From an uncultured Clostridium sp. (GTDB lineage: Bacteria > Bacillota > Clostridia > Clostridiales > Clostridiaceae), in assembly GCA_900540255.1 (NCBI GenBank), contig UQFE01000046.1, forward strand, positions 1-16,632: DNA of 16,632 bases, in the 5' to 3' direction. The position numbers were made by a program, and so were the translations under genes. How positions within the stretch are numbered: the first letter of the stretch is position 1; every line of letters begins with the position of its first letter. Shown here piece after piece: positions 9,493 through 16,632 of the stretch. The notes under the pieces are model-generated. The model searched no databases. It saw only the letters and a list, made by a program, of their open reading frames with translations, and was not told where the DNA came from.

Positions 9493-9863
9493 CAAAGTTA
9501 TTAACAGAGACAAGCTGATGTTGATAAAGTGGATAAAGTTAATAACATATTCACAGGTAGATGTAGATAACTTAATTACATTATAGTTATCCACAGTTTT
9601 AAATTTTATAAACATAGATATTATTGACAGCGAATAAATGCCCTATTTTTGATAATAATAACTACATAAATATATAGTTATTAAGAAATATTGAACAAGT
9701 TATACACAGATTAATCCACAAATGTGGATAAGTTAAGTTATTCACATATTTATTCACATGTATATTTAATAATAGCATAAAAGTTCATAAATTATCAATA
9801 AGTTATCCACAATTTTTAAACTGTGAATAAAATTATCAACAGTTTTGTACAAGTTAATTCATA

Positions 9864-9892
9864 TTGACAGTAAAAAGGGAAATATATATAAT
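9864..9892 (+). promoter_or_regulatory. Perfect-consensus sigma-A promoter of rpmH
   Basis: TTGACA (9864-9869), a 17-base spacer and TATAAT (9887-9892) match the consensus at all twelve positions. The start would be near 9899, giving a leader of about 65 bases before rpmH. A DnaA-like box (9833-9841) lies just upstream. This should be one of the strongest promoters in the window. Confidence 0.92.
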
Positions 9893-9963
9893 GATAAGGT
9901 AACTTTAAATTGAGAAATATAGTTTTTACTATAAATAAATCACTCAAAGGGGGTGTATTTCGA

Positions 9964-10098
9964 ATGTTCATGACATACCAACCAAAAAAGAGACAAAGAA
10001 AAAAAGAACATGGTTTTAGAAAAAGAATGAGCACTGCTTCAGGAAGAACTGTTCTTAAGAGAAGAAGACAAAAAGGTAGAAAAAAATTAACAGCATAA
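9964..10098 (+). CDS. rpmH: 50S ribosomal protein L34
   Basis: Forty-four residues, the normal length, very rich in Lys and Arg: [18 protein letters not shown] at the start and [12 protein letters not shown] at the end. It is a late-binding protein of the large ribosomal subunit. The start at 9964 fits the family and has AAAGGGGGTG eight bases upstream. A second ATG at 9970 would shorten it by two residues. A longer frame from 9910 lacks an SD and is not used. It is the first gene of the group ending with jag, and a stem-loop with a T run (10100-10122) directly after it probably keeps downstream expression low. Confidence 0.96.
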   Translation: MFMTYQPKKRQRKKEHGFRKRMSTASGRTVLKRRRQKGRKKLTA

Positions 10099-10099
10099 G

Positions 10100-10122
10100 G
10101 GCCGCACTTTGTGGCCTTTTTT
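10100..10122 (+). terminator. Stem-loop with T run between rpmH and rnpA (attenuator)
   Basis: GGCCGCA (10100-10106), loop CTT and TGTGGCC (10110-10116) form a seven-base stem with one G-T pair, followed by six T (10117-10122). It begins one base after the rpmH stop. As the next genes lack an obvious promoter it should act as a partial terminator. That would explain high L34 and low RnpA output from one transcript. Confidence 0.8.
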
Positions 10123-10162
10123 CTGCAAGTGCAGGAATTTTAAGGAGAGTTTATTAAAACTT

Positions 10163-10516
10163 ATGATATATAAATTAAGAAAAAACCAAGAATTTAGGCT
10201 TGTTTATAGAAGAGGAAAGTCTTATGCAAACAAGTTATTAGTTTTATATGTTTTTAATAATAAGAAAAATATTACTGAAGAAAATGAATTATATAATAAA
10301 TTAGGTATTTCTGTAAGTAAAAAAGTTGGAAATAGTGTAGTTAGAAGTAGAAGTAAAAGACTTATATATGAAAGCTATAGGTTAAATGTTAATGACATTA
10401 AGCCTGGATATGATTTTGTTTTCGTAGCTAGAAGTGCTATAAATGAAAAAAAATATAGCGATGTAGAAGCAGCTATGATAAACTTATTGAAAAAGGCAGG
10501 AATATATTTGAAATGA
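10163..10516 (+). CDS. rnpA: Ribonuclease P protein component
   Basis: Protein partner of the RNase P ribozyme, which trims the 5' end of precursor tRNAs. It has 117 residues. The RNA-binding signature is in [25 protein letters not shown] sequence (about residues 53-73), with Arg61, Arg63, Lys65 and Arg66 as its basic face. The start [16 protein letters not shown] is typical. The ATG at 10163 fits the family; AAGGAGAG lies 13 bases upstream, a rather wide spacing, so translation may be modest. A frame reaching back to 10109 would run through the attenuator and is rejected. It overlaps yidD by four bases (ATGA), which indicates translational coupling. Confidence 0.95.
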   Translation: MIYKLRKNQEFRLVYRRGKSYANKLLVLYVFNNKKNITEENELYNKLGISVSKKVGNSVVRSRSKRLIYESYRLNVNDIKPGYDFVFVARSAINEKKYSDVEAAMINLLKKAGIYLK

Positions 10517-10725
10517 AAAATTTGCTTTTAAAGTTTATAAAGCTATATCAAAAATATTATTCTCCTATGAGGCCTAGAAGATGTATATTTGTTCCTACAT
10601 GCTCACAGTATGCAGTAGAAGCAATTACTAAATATGGTGTACTTAAAGGAGGATTTTTATCTATAATGAGAATTTTAAGGTGTAATCCTTTTAATAAAAA
10701 TGGAGGATATGACCCTGTAAAATAA
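10513..10725 (+). CDS. yidD: Membrane protein insertion efficiency factor YidD
   Basis: Seventy residues, the usual length. Family marks are [15 protein letters not shown], the [11 protein letters not shown] motif with its conserved Cys, and [17 protein letters not shown] near the end. YidD is a small protein with an amphipathic start that sits at the inner face of the membrane and helps the YidC/Sec insertion route. The gene begins inside rnpA (ATGA overlap) and is followed 13 bases later by yidC, which agrees with that role. A weak AGGAA lies about ten bases before the ATG. Confidence 0.95.
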   Translation: MKNLLLKFIKLYQKYYSPMRPRRCIFVPTCSQYAVEAITKYGVLKGGFLSIMRILRCNPFNKNGGYDPVK

Positions 10726-10738
10726 GGAGGCTATTAAA

Positions 10739-11506
10739 ATGTGGAGTGCAATTGTAAATGTAATGACGAAAATGTTCGATGCTTTACATAGTTTAATTGT
10801 ATCATTAGGGGTATCAGAGAATGCAGAAGGAGTTTCCTATGTATTAGCAATAGTTTTATTTACAGCAATAATAAGATTATTAATATTACCTCTTAATATC
10901 AAGGCAACAAAATCAAATGCAAAAATGCAAGAAATTCAACCAGAAATGCAAAAACTTCAAAAGAAGTATGCAAATGATCCTCAGAAGTTACAATTAGAAA
11001 CTTCTAAATTAATGAAGGAAAATAATGTTAGTATGTTTGGTGGATGTTTACCATCATTATTACCATTACCTATATTATTTGCTTTATATGGAGTATTTAG
11101 AAATATACAAGCAACACCAGGAGCAGATACATCATTCTTATTTATTCCAGATATATTTGCTTATCCAAAAGGAATAGGATTTGTTTCTATAATTCTTGCT
11201 ATATTAGCAGCGTTAAGTACGTATATTCCATCTCTATTATTAAGTAAATCAATGCCACAACAAGAAGGTGGTATGAATATGAGTACTATGAATATAGTGA
11301 TGTCAGGTATGATGGGATTCATGGCTCTTCAATTTCAACCAATATTAATACTTTATTGGATCACTGGAGGAATAATTCAATTAATTCAAACATATTTCTT
11401 AAATTATCGTCCAGCTATGCAAAAGAAAAAAGTTAAAGAAGAGCAAGAAGCACAAGCTAAAATTCAAAAGGCTAAAAAAGCTACACCAAAAACTAAAAAG
11501 AGATAA
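10739..11506 (+). CDS. yidC: Membrane protein insertase YidC/SpoIIIJ type
   Basis: Inserts and folds membrane proteins, alone or with Sec. It has 255 residues, the short Gram-positive type without the large periplasmic domain of E. coli. I see no lipoprotein cysteine at the start, in contrast to Bacillus SpoIIIJ. Membrane segments are near 34-53, 98-117, 145-168 and 183-222. The first contains FTAIIRLLILPL, whose Arg46 matches the functional arginine in the hydrophilic groove. A cytoplasmic charged helical hairpin (about 55-95) and a Lys-rich tail (about 225-255) that can touch the ribosome are present. The SD AAGGAGGC precedes the ATG. jag follows after 29 bases. Confidence 0.95.
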   Translation: MWSAIVNVMTKMFDALHSLIVSLGVSENAEGVSYVLAIVLFTAIIRLLILPLNIKATKSNAKMQEIQPEMQKLQKKYANDPQKLQLETSKLMKENNVSMFGGCLPSLLPLPILFALYGVFRNIQATPGADTSFLFIPDIFAYPKGIGFVSIILAILAALSTYIPSLLLSKSMPQQEGGMNMSTMNIVMSGMMGFMALQFQPILILYWITGGIIQLIQTYFLNYRPAMQKKKVKEEQEAQAKIQKAKKATPKTKKR

Positions 11507-11535
11507 CTATCAATTTTATAGGTGGTGAAAAGGGT

Positions 11536-12159
11536 ATGAAGACAATTGAAATGACTGGTAAAACAGTTGATGAGGCTTTAAAAAATGCATTAAATGAATT
11601 GAAGCTTACAAAGGAAGAAGTCGACATTGAGATAATTGATGGGGGTAGTAAGGGAATATTCAATTTAATAGGTAATAAACCTGCAAGAATTAAAATAACT
11701 AAAAAGAAAAGTGCCATAGATGAAGTTGAAAAGTTTTTAACAGATGTATTAAAATCTATGGATATAAAAGCTGAAATTAATATTAAAGAAGAAAATGATA
11801 TTATAAATGTTAATTTAAGTGGTGAAAAAATGGGATTAATAATAGGTTATAGGGGGGAAACCTTAGATTCACTTCAATATTTATTATCTTTAGTAGTAAA
11901 CAAAAATCATAACAATATTTATAAGAAAGTTGTGTTAGATGTTGAAAACTATAGAAAAAGGAGAGAAGAAACCTTAATAAAAGTTGCTCAAAAGGTTGCT
12001 TATAAGGTAAGAAAATCTAAAAGACCATATAAATTAGAACCTATGAATCCATATGAAAGAAGAATTATTCATTCTACATTGCAAGAATTTAATGATATTA
12101 TAACTTACAGTGAAGGTGAAGAACCTTTTAGAAGAGTAATAATAAGTTTAAAAAAATAA
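11536..12159 (+). CDS. jag: RNA-binding protein Jag/KhpB (Jag-N, KH, R3H)
   Basis: Also called KhpB or EloR, 207 residues. Jag-N domain (about 1-55) with GSKGIFNLIGNKPARI; KH domain (about 75-135) with the GxxG loop IIGYRGETL (Gly104, Gly107); R3H domain (about 145-205) with NPYERRIIHS holding Arg176 and His179. In streptococci it binds RNA with KhpA and affects cell elongation; here the role is inferred from family. AGGTGGTG lies upstream of the ATG. It is the last gene of the rpmH group; its stop codon is already part of the terminator stem. Confidence 0.94.
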   Translation: MKTIEMTGKTVDEALKNALNELKLTKEEVDIEIIDGGSKGIFNLIGNKPARIKITKKKSAIDEVEKFLTDVLKSMDIKAEINIKEENDIINVNLSGEKMGLIIGYRGETLDSLQYLLSLVVNKNHNNIYKKVVLDVENYRKRREETLIKVAQKVAYKVRKSKRPYKLEPMNPYERRIIHSTLQEFNDIITYSEGEEPFRRVIISLKK

Positions 12160-12198
12160 TAAGAGAAGACCAATTTTGGTCTTCTCTTATTATTTTTT
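12157..12198 (+). terminator. Strong terminator after jag
   Basis: A perfect 15-base stem TAATAAGAGAAGACC (12157-12171) pairs with GGTCTTCTCTTATTA (12178-12192) around AATTTT, followed by TTTTTT. The jag stop codon TAA is the first part of the stem. On the other strand the stem is also followed by a T run (from the A run at 12151-12156), so it can work both ways. Confidence 0.93.
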
Positions 12199-12204
12199 AT
12201 AATT

Positions 12205-12233
12205 TTGACTTATATAAAATAGTTATGTAAAAT
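12205..12233 (+). promoter_or_regulatory. Promoter of the mnmE-mnmG-rsmG operon
   Basis: TTGACT (12205-12210), a 17-base spacer and TAAAAT (12228-12233), each one base from consensus, lie straight after the jag terminator. The start would be near 12240. The leader contains AAAATAGGGCAT (12245-12256), and a small hairpin CGGA/TCCG (12271-12281) whose last base is the first G of the mnmE SD. Confidence 0.75.
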
Positions 12234-12293
12234 GAATAATAGCGAAAATAGGGCATAATAATTAAAAAAACGGAAAATCCGGAGGACTAATAA

Positions 12294-13673
12294 ATGAAAG
12301 AATTTGATACAATATGTGCCATAGCTACTGCTTTAGGTGAAGGTGGTATTGCAATTATTAGAATATCAGGAGATAAAGCATTAGATATAGCATCAAAGAT
12401 ATTTAAACCTAAAAGCAATGATGATATTAAAAATATGAAATCTTATACTATGAAGTATGGACATATTTATGATGTAGAAACTAATGAACTTATTGATGAA
12501 GTAATTATTAGTTTTATGAAGGGGCCTAAAAGTTTTACAGCAGAAGATACAATAGAAATTAATTGCCATGGTGGAGTTGTTTCAACTAATAAAGTTTTAG
12601 AAACAGTAATAAAAGCTGGGGCAAGACTAGCTGAACCAGGAGAATTTACAAAAAGAGCTTTTTTAAATGGTAGAATTGATTTATCTCAAGCTGAAGCTGT
12701 TATGGATATAATAACGGCTAAAACTGATTTAGCAATGAAATCAGCATTAATGCAAAGTAATGGATATTTATCAAGAGAAATTAATAAGTTAAGAGAATAT
12801 ATGCTTAACATATTAGCATTAGTTGAATTTGCAGTAGATTTTACTGAAGATGATGAAGAAATAGACCCAAGTATTCCATTAAAAGTTGCCGAAAGCTTAG
12901 AAAAATCTATAAATGAAATGAATTCACTTCTTAAAAGTGCAGATGAAGGAAAATTAATTAGAGAAGGATTAAGTTTAGCAATTGTAGGTAAGCCTAATGT
13001 AGGAAAATCATCTTTATTAAATGCATTGTTAAGACAAAAAAGAGCAATAGTAACTGATATTGCAGGAACAACAAGAGATATAATTGAAGAGTACATAAAT
13101 TTAGATGGAATTCCAGTTAAAATAATAGATACAGCAGGAATTAGAGAAACTGAAGATATTGTAGAAAAAATTGGAGTTGAAAGATCAAGAGAAAAGATTC
13201 AAGAAGCTGATTTAGTATTATTAGTTTTAGATTCATCAAGAGAATTAGATGATGAAGATAAAGAAATTATTGATTCTGTTGGCGATAAAAAATGTGTAGT
13301 TATATTAAATAAGATAGATTTAGAATCAAAAATAGATGAAAACATAATAAGTAATTTTGATAACATAATAAAAATATCAGCTAAAGAAGAAATTGGATTA
13401 GGAGATTTAAAAAATACTATAAAAGATTTATTCTTTAGTGGAAAAATTGATACAGAAAGTCTAATTATATCTAATTCAAGACATAAGCAAGCTTTATTTA
13501 GAGCATTAGAAAATGCTGAAATGGCATTAAGTAAAGTAAGAATGAATGAATATTTAGATTTAATATCTATTTTTGTAACTTCAGCATTACGAGCTTTAAA
13601 TGAAATTACTGGTGATGAATTAGAAGAGGACTTAGTAAATAAGATATTTGGAGATTTCTGTGTCGGAAAGTAG
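12294..13673 (+). CDS. mnmE: tRNA modification GTPase MnmE
   Basis: With MnmG it makes the 5-aminomethyl or 5-carboxymethylaminomethyl group on wobble uridine 34 of certain tRNAs, using GTP and a folate carbon donor. It has 459 residues. The N-terminal folate-binding domain starts [22 protein letters not shown]. The G domain is inserted in a helical domain: GKPNVGKS (232-239), AGTTRD (257-262), DTAG (279-282), NKID (339-342) and a SAKE G5 motif. The protein ends FCVGK with the catalytic Cys456. SD GGAGGA (12281-12286) lies seven bases before the ATG. mnmG follows after ten bases. Confidence 0.98.
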   Translation: MKEFDTICAIATALGEGGIAIIRISGDKALDIASKIFKPKSNDDIKNMKSYTMKYGHIYDVETNELIDEVIISFMKGPKSFTAEDTIEINCHGGVVSTNKVLETVIKAGARLAEPGEFTKRAFLNGRIDLSQAEAVMDIITAKTDLAMKSALMQSNGYLSREINKLREYMLNILALVEFAVDFTEDDEEIDPSIPLKVAESLEKSINEMNSLLKSADEGKLIREGLSLAIVGKPNVGKSSLLNALLRQKRAIVTDIAGTTRDIIEEYINLDGIPVKIIDTAGIRETEDIVEKIGVERSREKIQEADLVLLVLDSSRELDDEDKEIIDSVGDKKCVVILNKIDLESKIDENIISNFDNIIKISAKEEIGLGDLKNTIKDLFFSGKIDTESLIISNSRHKQALFRALENAEMALSKVRMNEYLDLISIFVTSALRALNEITGDELEEDLVNKIFGDFCVGK

Positions 13674-13683
13674 GAGTGAAAAA

Positions 13684-15573
13684 ATGAGATATAATGCAGG
13701 AGAATACGACGTAGTTGTAGTTGGTGCAGGTCATGCTGGTTGTGAAGCAGGGTTAGCAACAGCAAGAATGGGGTTAAAAACATTAGTATGTACAATAAAC
13801 CTAGATGCAATTGGATTAATGCCATGTAATCCTAACATAGGAGGAACAGCTAAGGGGCACTTAGTAAGAGAAGTTGATGCACTTGGTGGTGAAATGGGAA
13901 TTAATATAGATGAAACATTTATTCAATCAAGAATGCTTAATACATCAAAGGGGCCAGCAGTACATTCATTAAGAGCACAAGCTGATAGAAAAAAATATCA
14001 AAATAGAATGAAGAATATTTTAGAAAGTGAAGAAAACCTTGAGGTAAGACAGCTTGAAGTTATTGATGTTGAAGTTAAGGATGGAAAAGTTGTTGGTGTT
14101 TTAACTAAAAATGGAGCATTCTTCAATTGTAAGTCAGTTATCTTAACAACAGGTACATATTTAAGAGCAAAAGTAATAATTGGAGATGTAATTTATAATA
14201 GTGGTCCAAATGGTTTAGCACCAGCTAATGAATTAACTCAACACTTAATGGATCTTGGAATAGAAATGAGAAGATTTAAAACTGGTACGCCAGCAAGAAT
14301 CAATAGAAAATCAGTAGATTTTTCAAAAATGATAGAACAACCTGGTGATGAAAAAATAGTACCATTTTCATTTATGAATGATAAGTTAGAAAGAGAGCAA
14401 GTTTCATGTTGGTTAACTTATACTAATGAAGAAACACATAATATTATAAAAGAAAATATAGGAAGATCACCATTATATAATGGAAGTATTGAAGGGGTAG
14501 GTCCTAGATATTGTCCATCTATAGAAGATAAGGTTATGAAATTCCCAGATAAGAATAGACATCAAATATTTATTGAACCAGAAGGTGAAGATACCTTAGA
14601 AATGTATGTTGGTGGAATGTCATCATCATTACCAGAAGATGTTCAAATTAAGATGTATAGAACATTAGAAGGACTTGAAAATGTAGAATTTTTAAGAACT
14701 GCTTATGCAATTGAATATGATTCAATTAATCCAATGCAATTAAAACCAACATTAGAGTTTAAAACTATAGAAGGCTTATATGGAGCTGGTCAGTTAAATG
14801 GAAGTTCTGGATATGAAGAAGCTGCTGCACAAGGATTAGTTGCAGGAATTAATGCAGCATTAAAAATTAAAGGTGAAGAGCCAATGATATTAACTCGTTC
14901 TGATGCATATATTGGAGTTTTAATTGATGATTTAGTTACAAAGGGAACAAATGAACCTTATAGAATGATGACATCTAGAGCTGAATATAGATTGTTATTA
15001 AGACAAGATAATGCAGACTTTAGATTAACTGAAATAGGAAGAAGAGTTGGGTTAGTTACAGATGCAAGATACAATAGATTCTTAACTAGAAAAGCTAATA
15101 TAGAAAATGAAGTTGAGAGATTAAAGAACTTACAAATAACTAATAAAAAAGAAAATAATGAATTTTTAGTTAGTCTTAATTCAACAGAATTAAAGAAGCC
15201 TATAAGTATGTATGAATTAGTTAAGAGACCTGAATTGGATTATTTTATGTTAGCACCTTTAGATTTAGAAAGGCCTAATTATACAGATGATATTGGAGAG
15301 CAAGTAAATATTATAGCAAAGTATGAAGGATATATAGCCAGCCAATTAGATCAAGTAAAGCAATTCAAAAAATTTGAAAAAAAATTATTGCCTGAAAATA
15401 TAGATTATAATGATGTAAAAGGATTAAGAGTTGAAGCAATTCAAAAATTAAGTGCAATAAGACCTGTTAGTATAGGTCAGGCTTCAAGAATATCAGGAGT
15501 TTCACCAGCTGATATATCTGTATTACTTATTTATTTAGAACATCAATATAAGAAGAAGAATCAGGAGGGATAA
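13684..15573 (+). CDS. mnmG: tRNA uridine-5-carboxymethylaminomethyl modification enzyme MnmG (GidA)
   Basis: FAD-dependent partner of MnmE in wobble uridine modification; 629 residues, normal length. The FAD fold shows [13 protein letters not shown] (11-23). Other family marks are [22 protein letters not shown] (from 51), the cysteine of [11 protein letters not shown] (Cys277, same number as in E. coli), [18 protein letters not shown] (367-384) and a helical C-terminal domain that contacts MnmE and tRNA. The ATG at 13684 fits the family and has AGGAGTG upstream, overlapping the mnmE stop. A longer frame to 13648 would lie inside mnmE and is not used. It ends one base before rsmG. Confidence 0.98.
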   Translation: MRYNAGEYDVVVVGAGHAGCEAGLATARMGLKTLVCTINLDAIGLMPCNPNIGGTAKGHLVREVDALGGEMGINIDETFIQSRMLNTSKGPAVHSLRAQADRKKYQNRMKNILESEENLEVRQLEVIDVEVKDGKVVGVLTKNGAFFNCKSVILTTGTYLRAKVIIGDVIYNSGPNGLAPANELTQHLMDLGIEMRRFKTGTPARINRKSVDFSKMIEQPGDEKIVPFSFMNDKLEREQVSCWLTYTNEETHNIIKENIGRSPLYNGSIEGVGPRYCPSIEDKVMKFPDKNRHQIFIEPEGEDTLEMYVGGMSSSLPEDVQIKMYRTLEGLENVEFLRTAYAIEYDSINPMQLKPTLEFKTIEGLYGAGQLNGSSGYEEAAAQGLVAGINAALKIKGEEPMILTRSDAYIGVLIDDLVTKGTNEPYRMMTSRAEYRLLLRQDNADFRLTEIGRRVGLVTDARYNRFLTRKANIENEVERLKNLQITNKKENNEFLVSLNSTELKKPISMYELVKRPELDYFMLAPLDLERPNYTDDIGEQVNIIAKYEGYIASQLDQVKQFKKFEKKLLPENIDYNDVKGLRVEAIQKLSAIRPVSIGQASRISGVSPADISVLLIYLEHQYKKKNQEG

Positions 15574-15574
15574 C

Positions 15575-16291
15575 ATGAAATTTTTTGATTTAATGAAAAG
15601 AGCTGCAAATGAAGCAGGTTTAGAATTAACAGAATTACAATATGAGCAATTTATAAAATATATGAGACTTCTTCAAGAGTGGAATGAAAAAATTAATTTA
15701 ACAGCTATTACAGATGATGAGGAAGTTATAAAAAAGCATTTTATAGATTGTATTAAGGCTTTTAAATCAGATGCTATAAAAAATGCTAAAACAATAATAG
15801 ATGTTGGAACTGGAGCTGGTTTCCCAGGATTACCAATAGCAATAATGAATCCTAATGTTAAGGTAACCCTTTTAGATTCATTAAATAAGAGAATTAATTA
15901 TTTAAATACAGTTGTAAGAGAACTTGGATTGAAGAATGTTACAACTATTCATTCAAGAGCAGAAGATGGAGCAAGAAAACCAGAATTAAGAGAAAAATTT
16001 GATGTTGCAACATCAAGAGCTGTAGCTAATATGGCAGTTTTATCTGAATATTGTATGCCATATGTAAAGAAAGATGGATATTTTGTAGCATTAAAGGGTC
16101 CATCTGTTGATGAAGAACTTAAAAATGCAACTAATGCAATTAAGACATTAGGTGGAGAACTTAAAGAAATAATAGAAGTTTCTATAGAAGAAACAGATCT
16201 TAAGCATAATATAGTTGAAGTTAAAAAATTAAATCCATGTTCTAAGACTTATCCAAGAAAAGCTGGAACAATTACTAAAAAACCGTTATAA
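15575..16291 (+). CDS. rsmG: 16S rRNA (guanine-N7) methyltransferase RsmG (GidB)
   Basis: Methylates N7 of G527 in 16S rRNA using S-adenosylmethionine; loss gives low-level streptomycin resistance in several bacteria. It has 238 residues. The Rossmann fold shows the cofactor loop [14 protein letters not shown] (74-87), followed by [14 protein letters not shown] for the ribose-binding acid, and ATSRAVANM, with a basic end [21 protein letters not shown] lies six bases before the ATG and the mnmG stop TAA is between them, so the pair is translationally coupled. No clear intrinsic terminator follows. The noc/parA/parB genes that often come next are not within the 340 remaining bases. Confidence 0.97.
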   Translation: MKFFDLMKRAANEAGLELTELQYEQFIKYMRLLQEWNEKINLTAITDDEEVIKKHFIDCIKAFKSDAIKNAKTIIDVGTGAGFPGLPIAIMNPNVKVTLLDSLNKRINYLNTVVRELGLKNVTTIHSRAEDGARKPELREKFDVATSRAVANMAVLSEYCMPYVKKDGYFVALKGPSVDEELKNATNAIKTLGGELKEIIEVSIEETDLKHNIVEVKKLNPCSKTYPRKAGTITKKPL

Positions 16292-16426
16292 AAATAAATT
16301 ATTATATTGTAAAAGGTTTTAAACATTTATTAGTAAGCTTATTATTTTAACAATAGAATTTAAAATAAACTTTATATGAAAATAGGATAGGCTAATTAAT
16401 AAATTATTAGGAATTATTGTACACAA

Positions 16427-16574
16427 ATGAATAAAGAAATAATAAATTCTAGATACATATCAATCAAGAAAATTTTTAATGAAGAAGCTTTAATTTAATA
16501 TTCAAAGTGAATATAAGCTTGAAGATGAGTATGAATTTATTGAAATAACTGTTTCTATTCCTAAAAATAAATAA
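16427..16574 (+). pseudogene. Possible remnant of a small unrecognised gene
   Basis: An ATG at 16427 opens 23 codons (MNKEIINSRYISIKKIFNEE and three more) ending at a TAA at 16498. In another frame, 16494-16574, the reading continues as FNIQSEYKLE then DEYEFIEITVSIPKNK and a stop. The second part has the look of real protein, with acidic and alternating hydrophobic residues, so a single frameshift near 16485-16496 may have broken a gene of about 48 residues. There is no good SD close to the ATG. I do not recognise the family, and in DNA this AT-rich short chance frames are common. Confidence 0.25.
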
Positions 16575-16584
16575 AATTTTAAAA

Positions 16585-16632
16585 GGGGCTGTCGCACTAA
16601 AAATTTTATACACAATATATTGTTTTAAAAAA
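16585..16632. mobile_element. Possible end of an insertion sequence running off the window
   Basis: GGGGCTGTCGCAC (16585-16597) stands out as a GC-rich stretch in AT-rich DNA. It resembles the GGG(G/A)CTGTC-type terminal sequences I associate with some insertion sequences such as IS1182 relatives. No transposase is seen in the 35 bases that remain, and no partner repeat is in the window. This is a guess from motif memory and position at the edge. Confidence 0.3.

Larger units (their letters stand above)
9440..9963. other. oriC, upstream DnaA box region between dnaA and rpmH
   Basis: This 524-base gap has no gene. Perfect TTATCCACA boxes lie at 9587-9595 (+), 9723-9731 (-) and 9803-9811 (+). 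Boxes fitting TTATNCACA are at 9700-9708, 9738-9746, 9750-9758 (all +) and 9822-9830 (-). Variants with one change are at 9475-9483, 9486-9494, 9498-9506, 9712-9720, 9833-9841 (+) and 9519-9527, 9528-9536 (-). A 9-base inverted repeat TAATAACTA/TAGTTATTA (9656-9683) lies in the middle. The region holds the divergent dnaA and rpmH promoters. It corresponds to the upstream half of a bipartite Firmicute origin. Confidence 0.85.
16292..16632. other. Right-end region without an intact gene
   Basis: These 341 bases after rsmG are AT-rich. I find no convincing promoter or terminator. They contain the possible broken ORF at 16427-16574, a motif resembling an insertion-sequence end at 16585-16597 and a 12-base palindrome ACAATATATTGT (16612-16623) close to the edge. 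Confidence 0.6.

Noticed and set aside
9624..9656. TTGACA at 9624-9629 as another plus-strand promoter
   Set aside because: The nearest good -10 (GATAAT at 9651-9656) is 21 bases away, too far, and nothing -10-like lies at 16-18 bases.
9816..10034. Minus-strand frame of 72 codons over the rpmH promoter and gene start
   Set aside because: It is antisense to a perfect promoter and to the conserved L34 protein.
12686..13825. Two long minus-strand frames (136 and 208 codons) opposite mnmE and the start of mnmG
   Set aside because: They are antisense shadows: mnmE and mnmG have full-length conserved domains here, and the antisense products are Ser/Leu/Ile-rich with no recognisable motif or SD.
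16292..16632. parS site or noc/parA/parB start near the right end
   Set aside because: No sequence resembling TGTTTCACGTGAAACA was found and no matching protein start is present.

Overview
This is the chromosomal origin region of a low-GC Firmicute, most likely a Clostridium sensu stricto species. The pointers are the strongly AT-rich DNA, AGA/TTA-rich codon use, purine-rich Shine-Dalgarno (SD) sites and the gene order. Fifteen protein genes are supported and all are housekeeping genes. The species cannot be fixed from this window. I see no defence island, prophage, CRISPR array, tRNA or biosynthetic cluster, and no gene system that looks new. What deserves a second look is in the regulatory DNA.

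Left part, minus strand (482-9439): dnaA - dnaN - rlbA(yaaA) - recF - remB - gyrB - gyrA, the same order as in Bacillus subtilis. Left of gyrA there is a stem-loop terminator, then a near-consensus promoter (82-110) and the start of an rRNA leader. A minus-strand 16S gene therefore very probably begins just beyond base 1.

The origin is bipartite and flanks dnaA. The dnaA-dnaN gap (7806-8077) has four perfect DnaA boxes, a GC cluster, a run of DnaA-trios and an AT-rich unwinding element. The gap between dnaA and rpmH (9440-9963) has many more DnaA boxes, a dnaA promoter on the minus strand and a perfect-consensus rpmH promoter on the plus strand.

Right part, plus strand (9964-16291): rpmH - rnpA - yidD - yidC - jag, closed by a strong terminator. 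A new promoter follows, then mnmE - mnmG - rsmG. The first group supplies ribosomal protein L34, RNase P protein and membrane-protein insertion. The second modifies tRNA wobble uridines and 16S rRNA. All genes point away from the origin, so transcription and replication run in the same direction.

The last 340 bases hold no intact gene. They contain a possible broken small ORF and a GGGGCTGTCGCAC motif that resembles an insertion-sequence end. With an rRNA operon at one edge and a possible IS at the other, the window may be a complete contig broken at two repeats.
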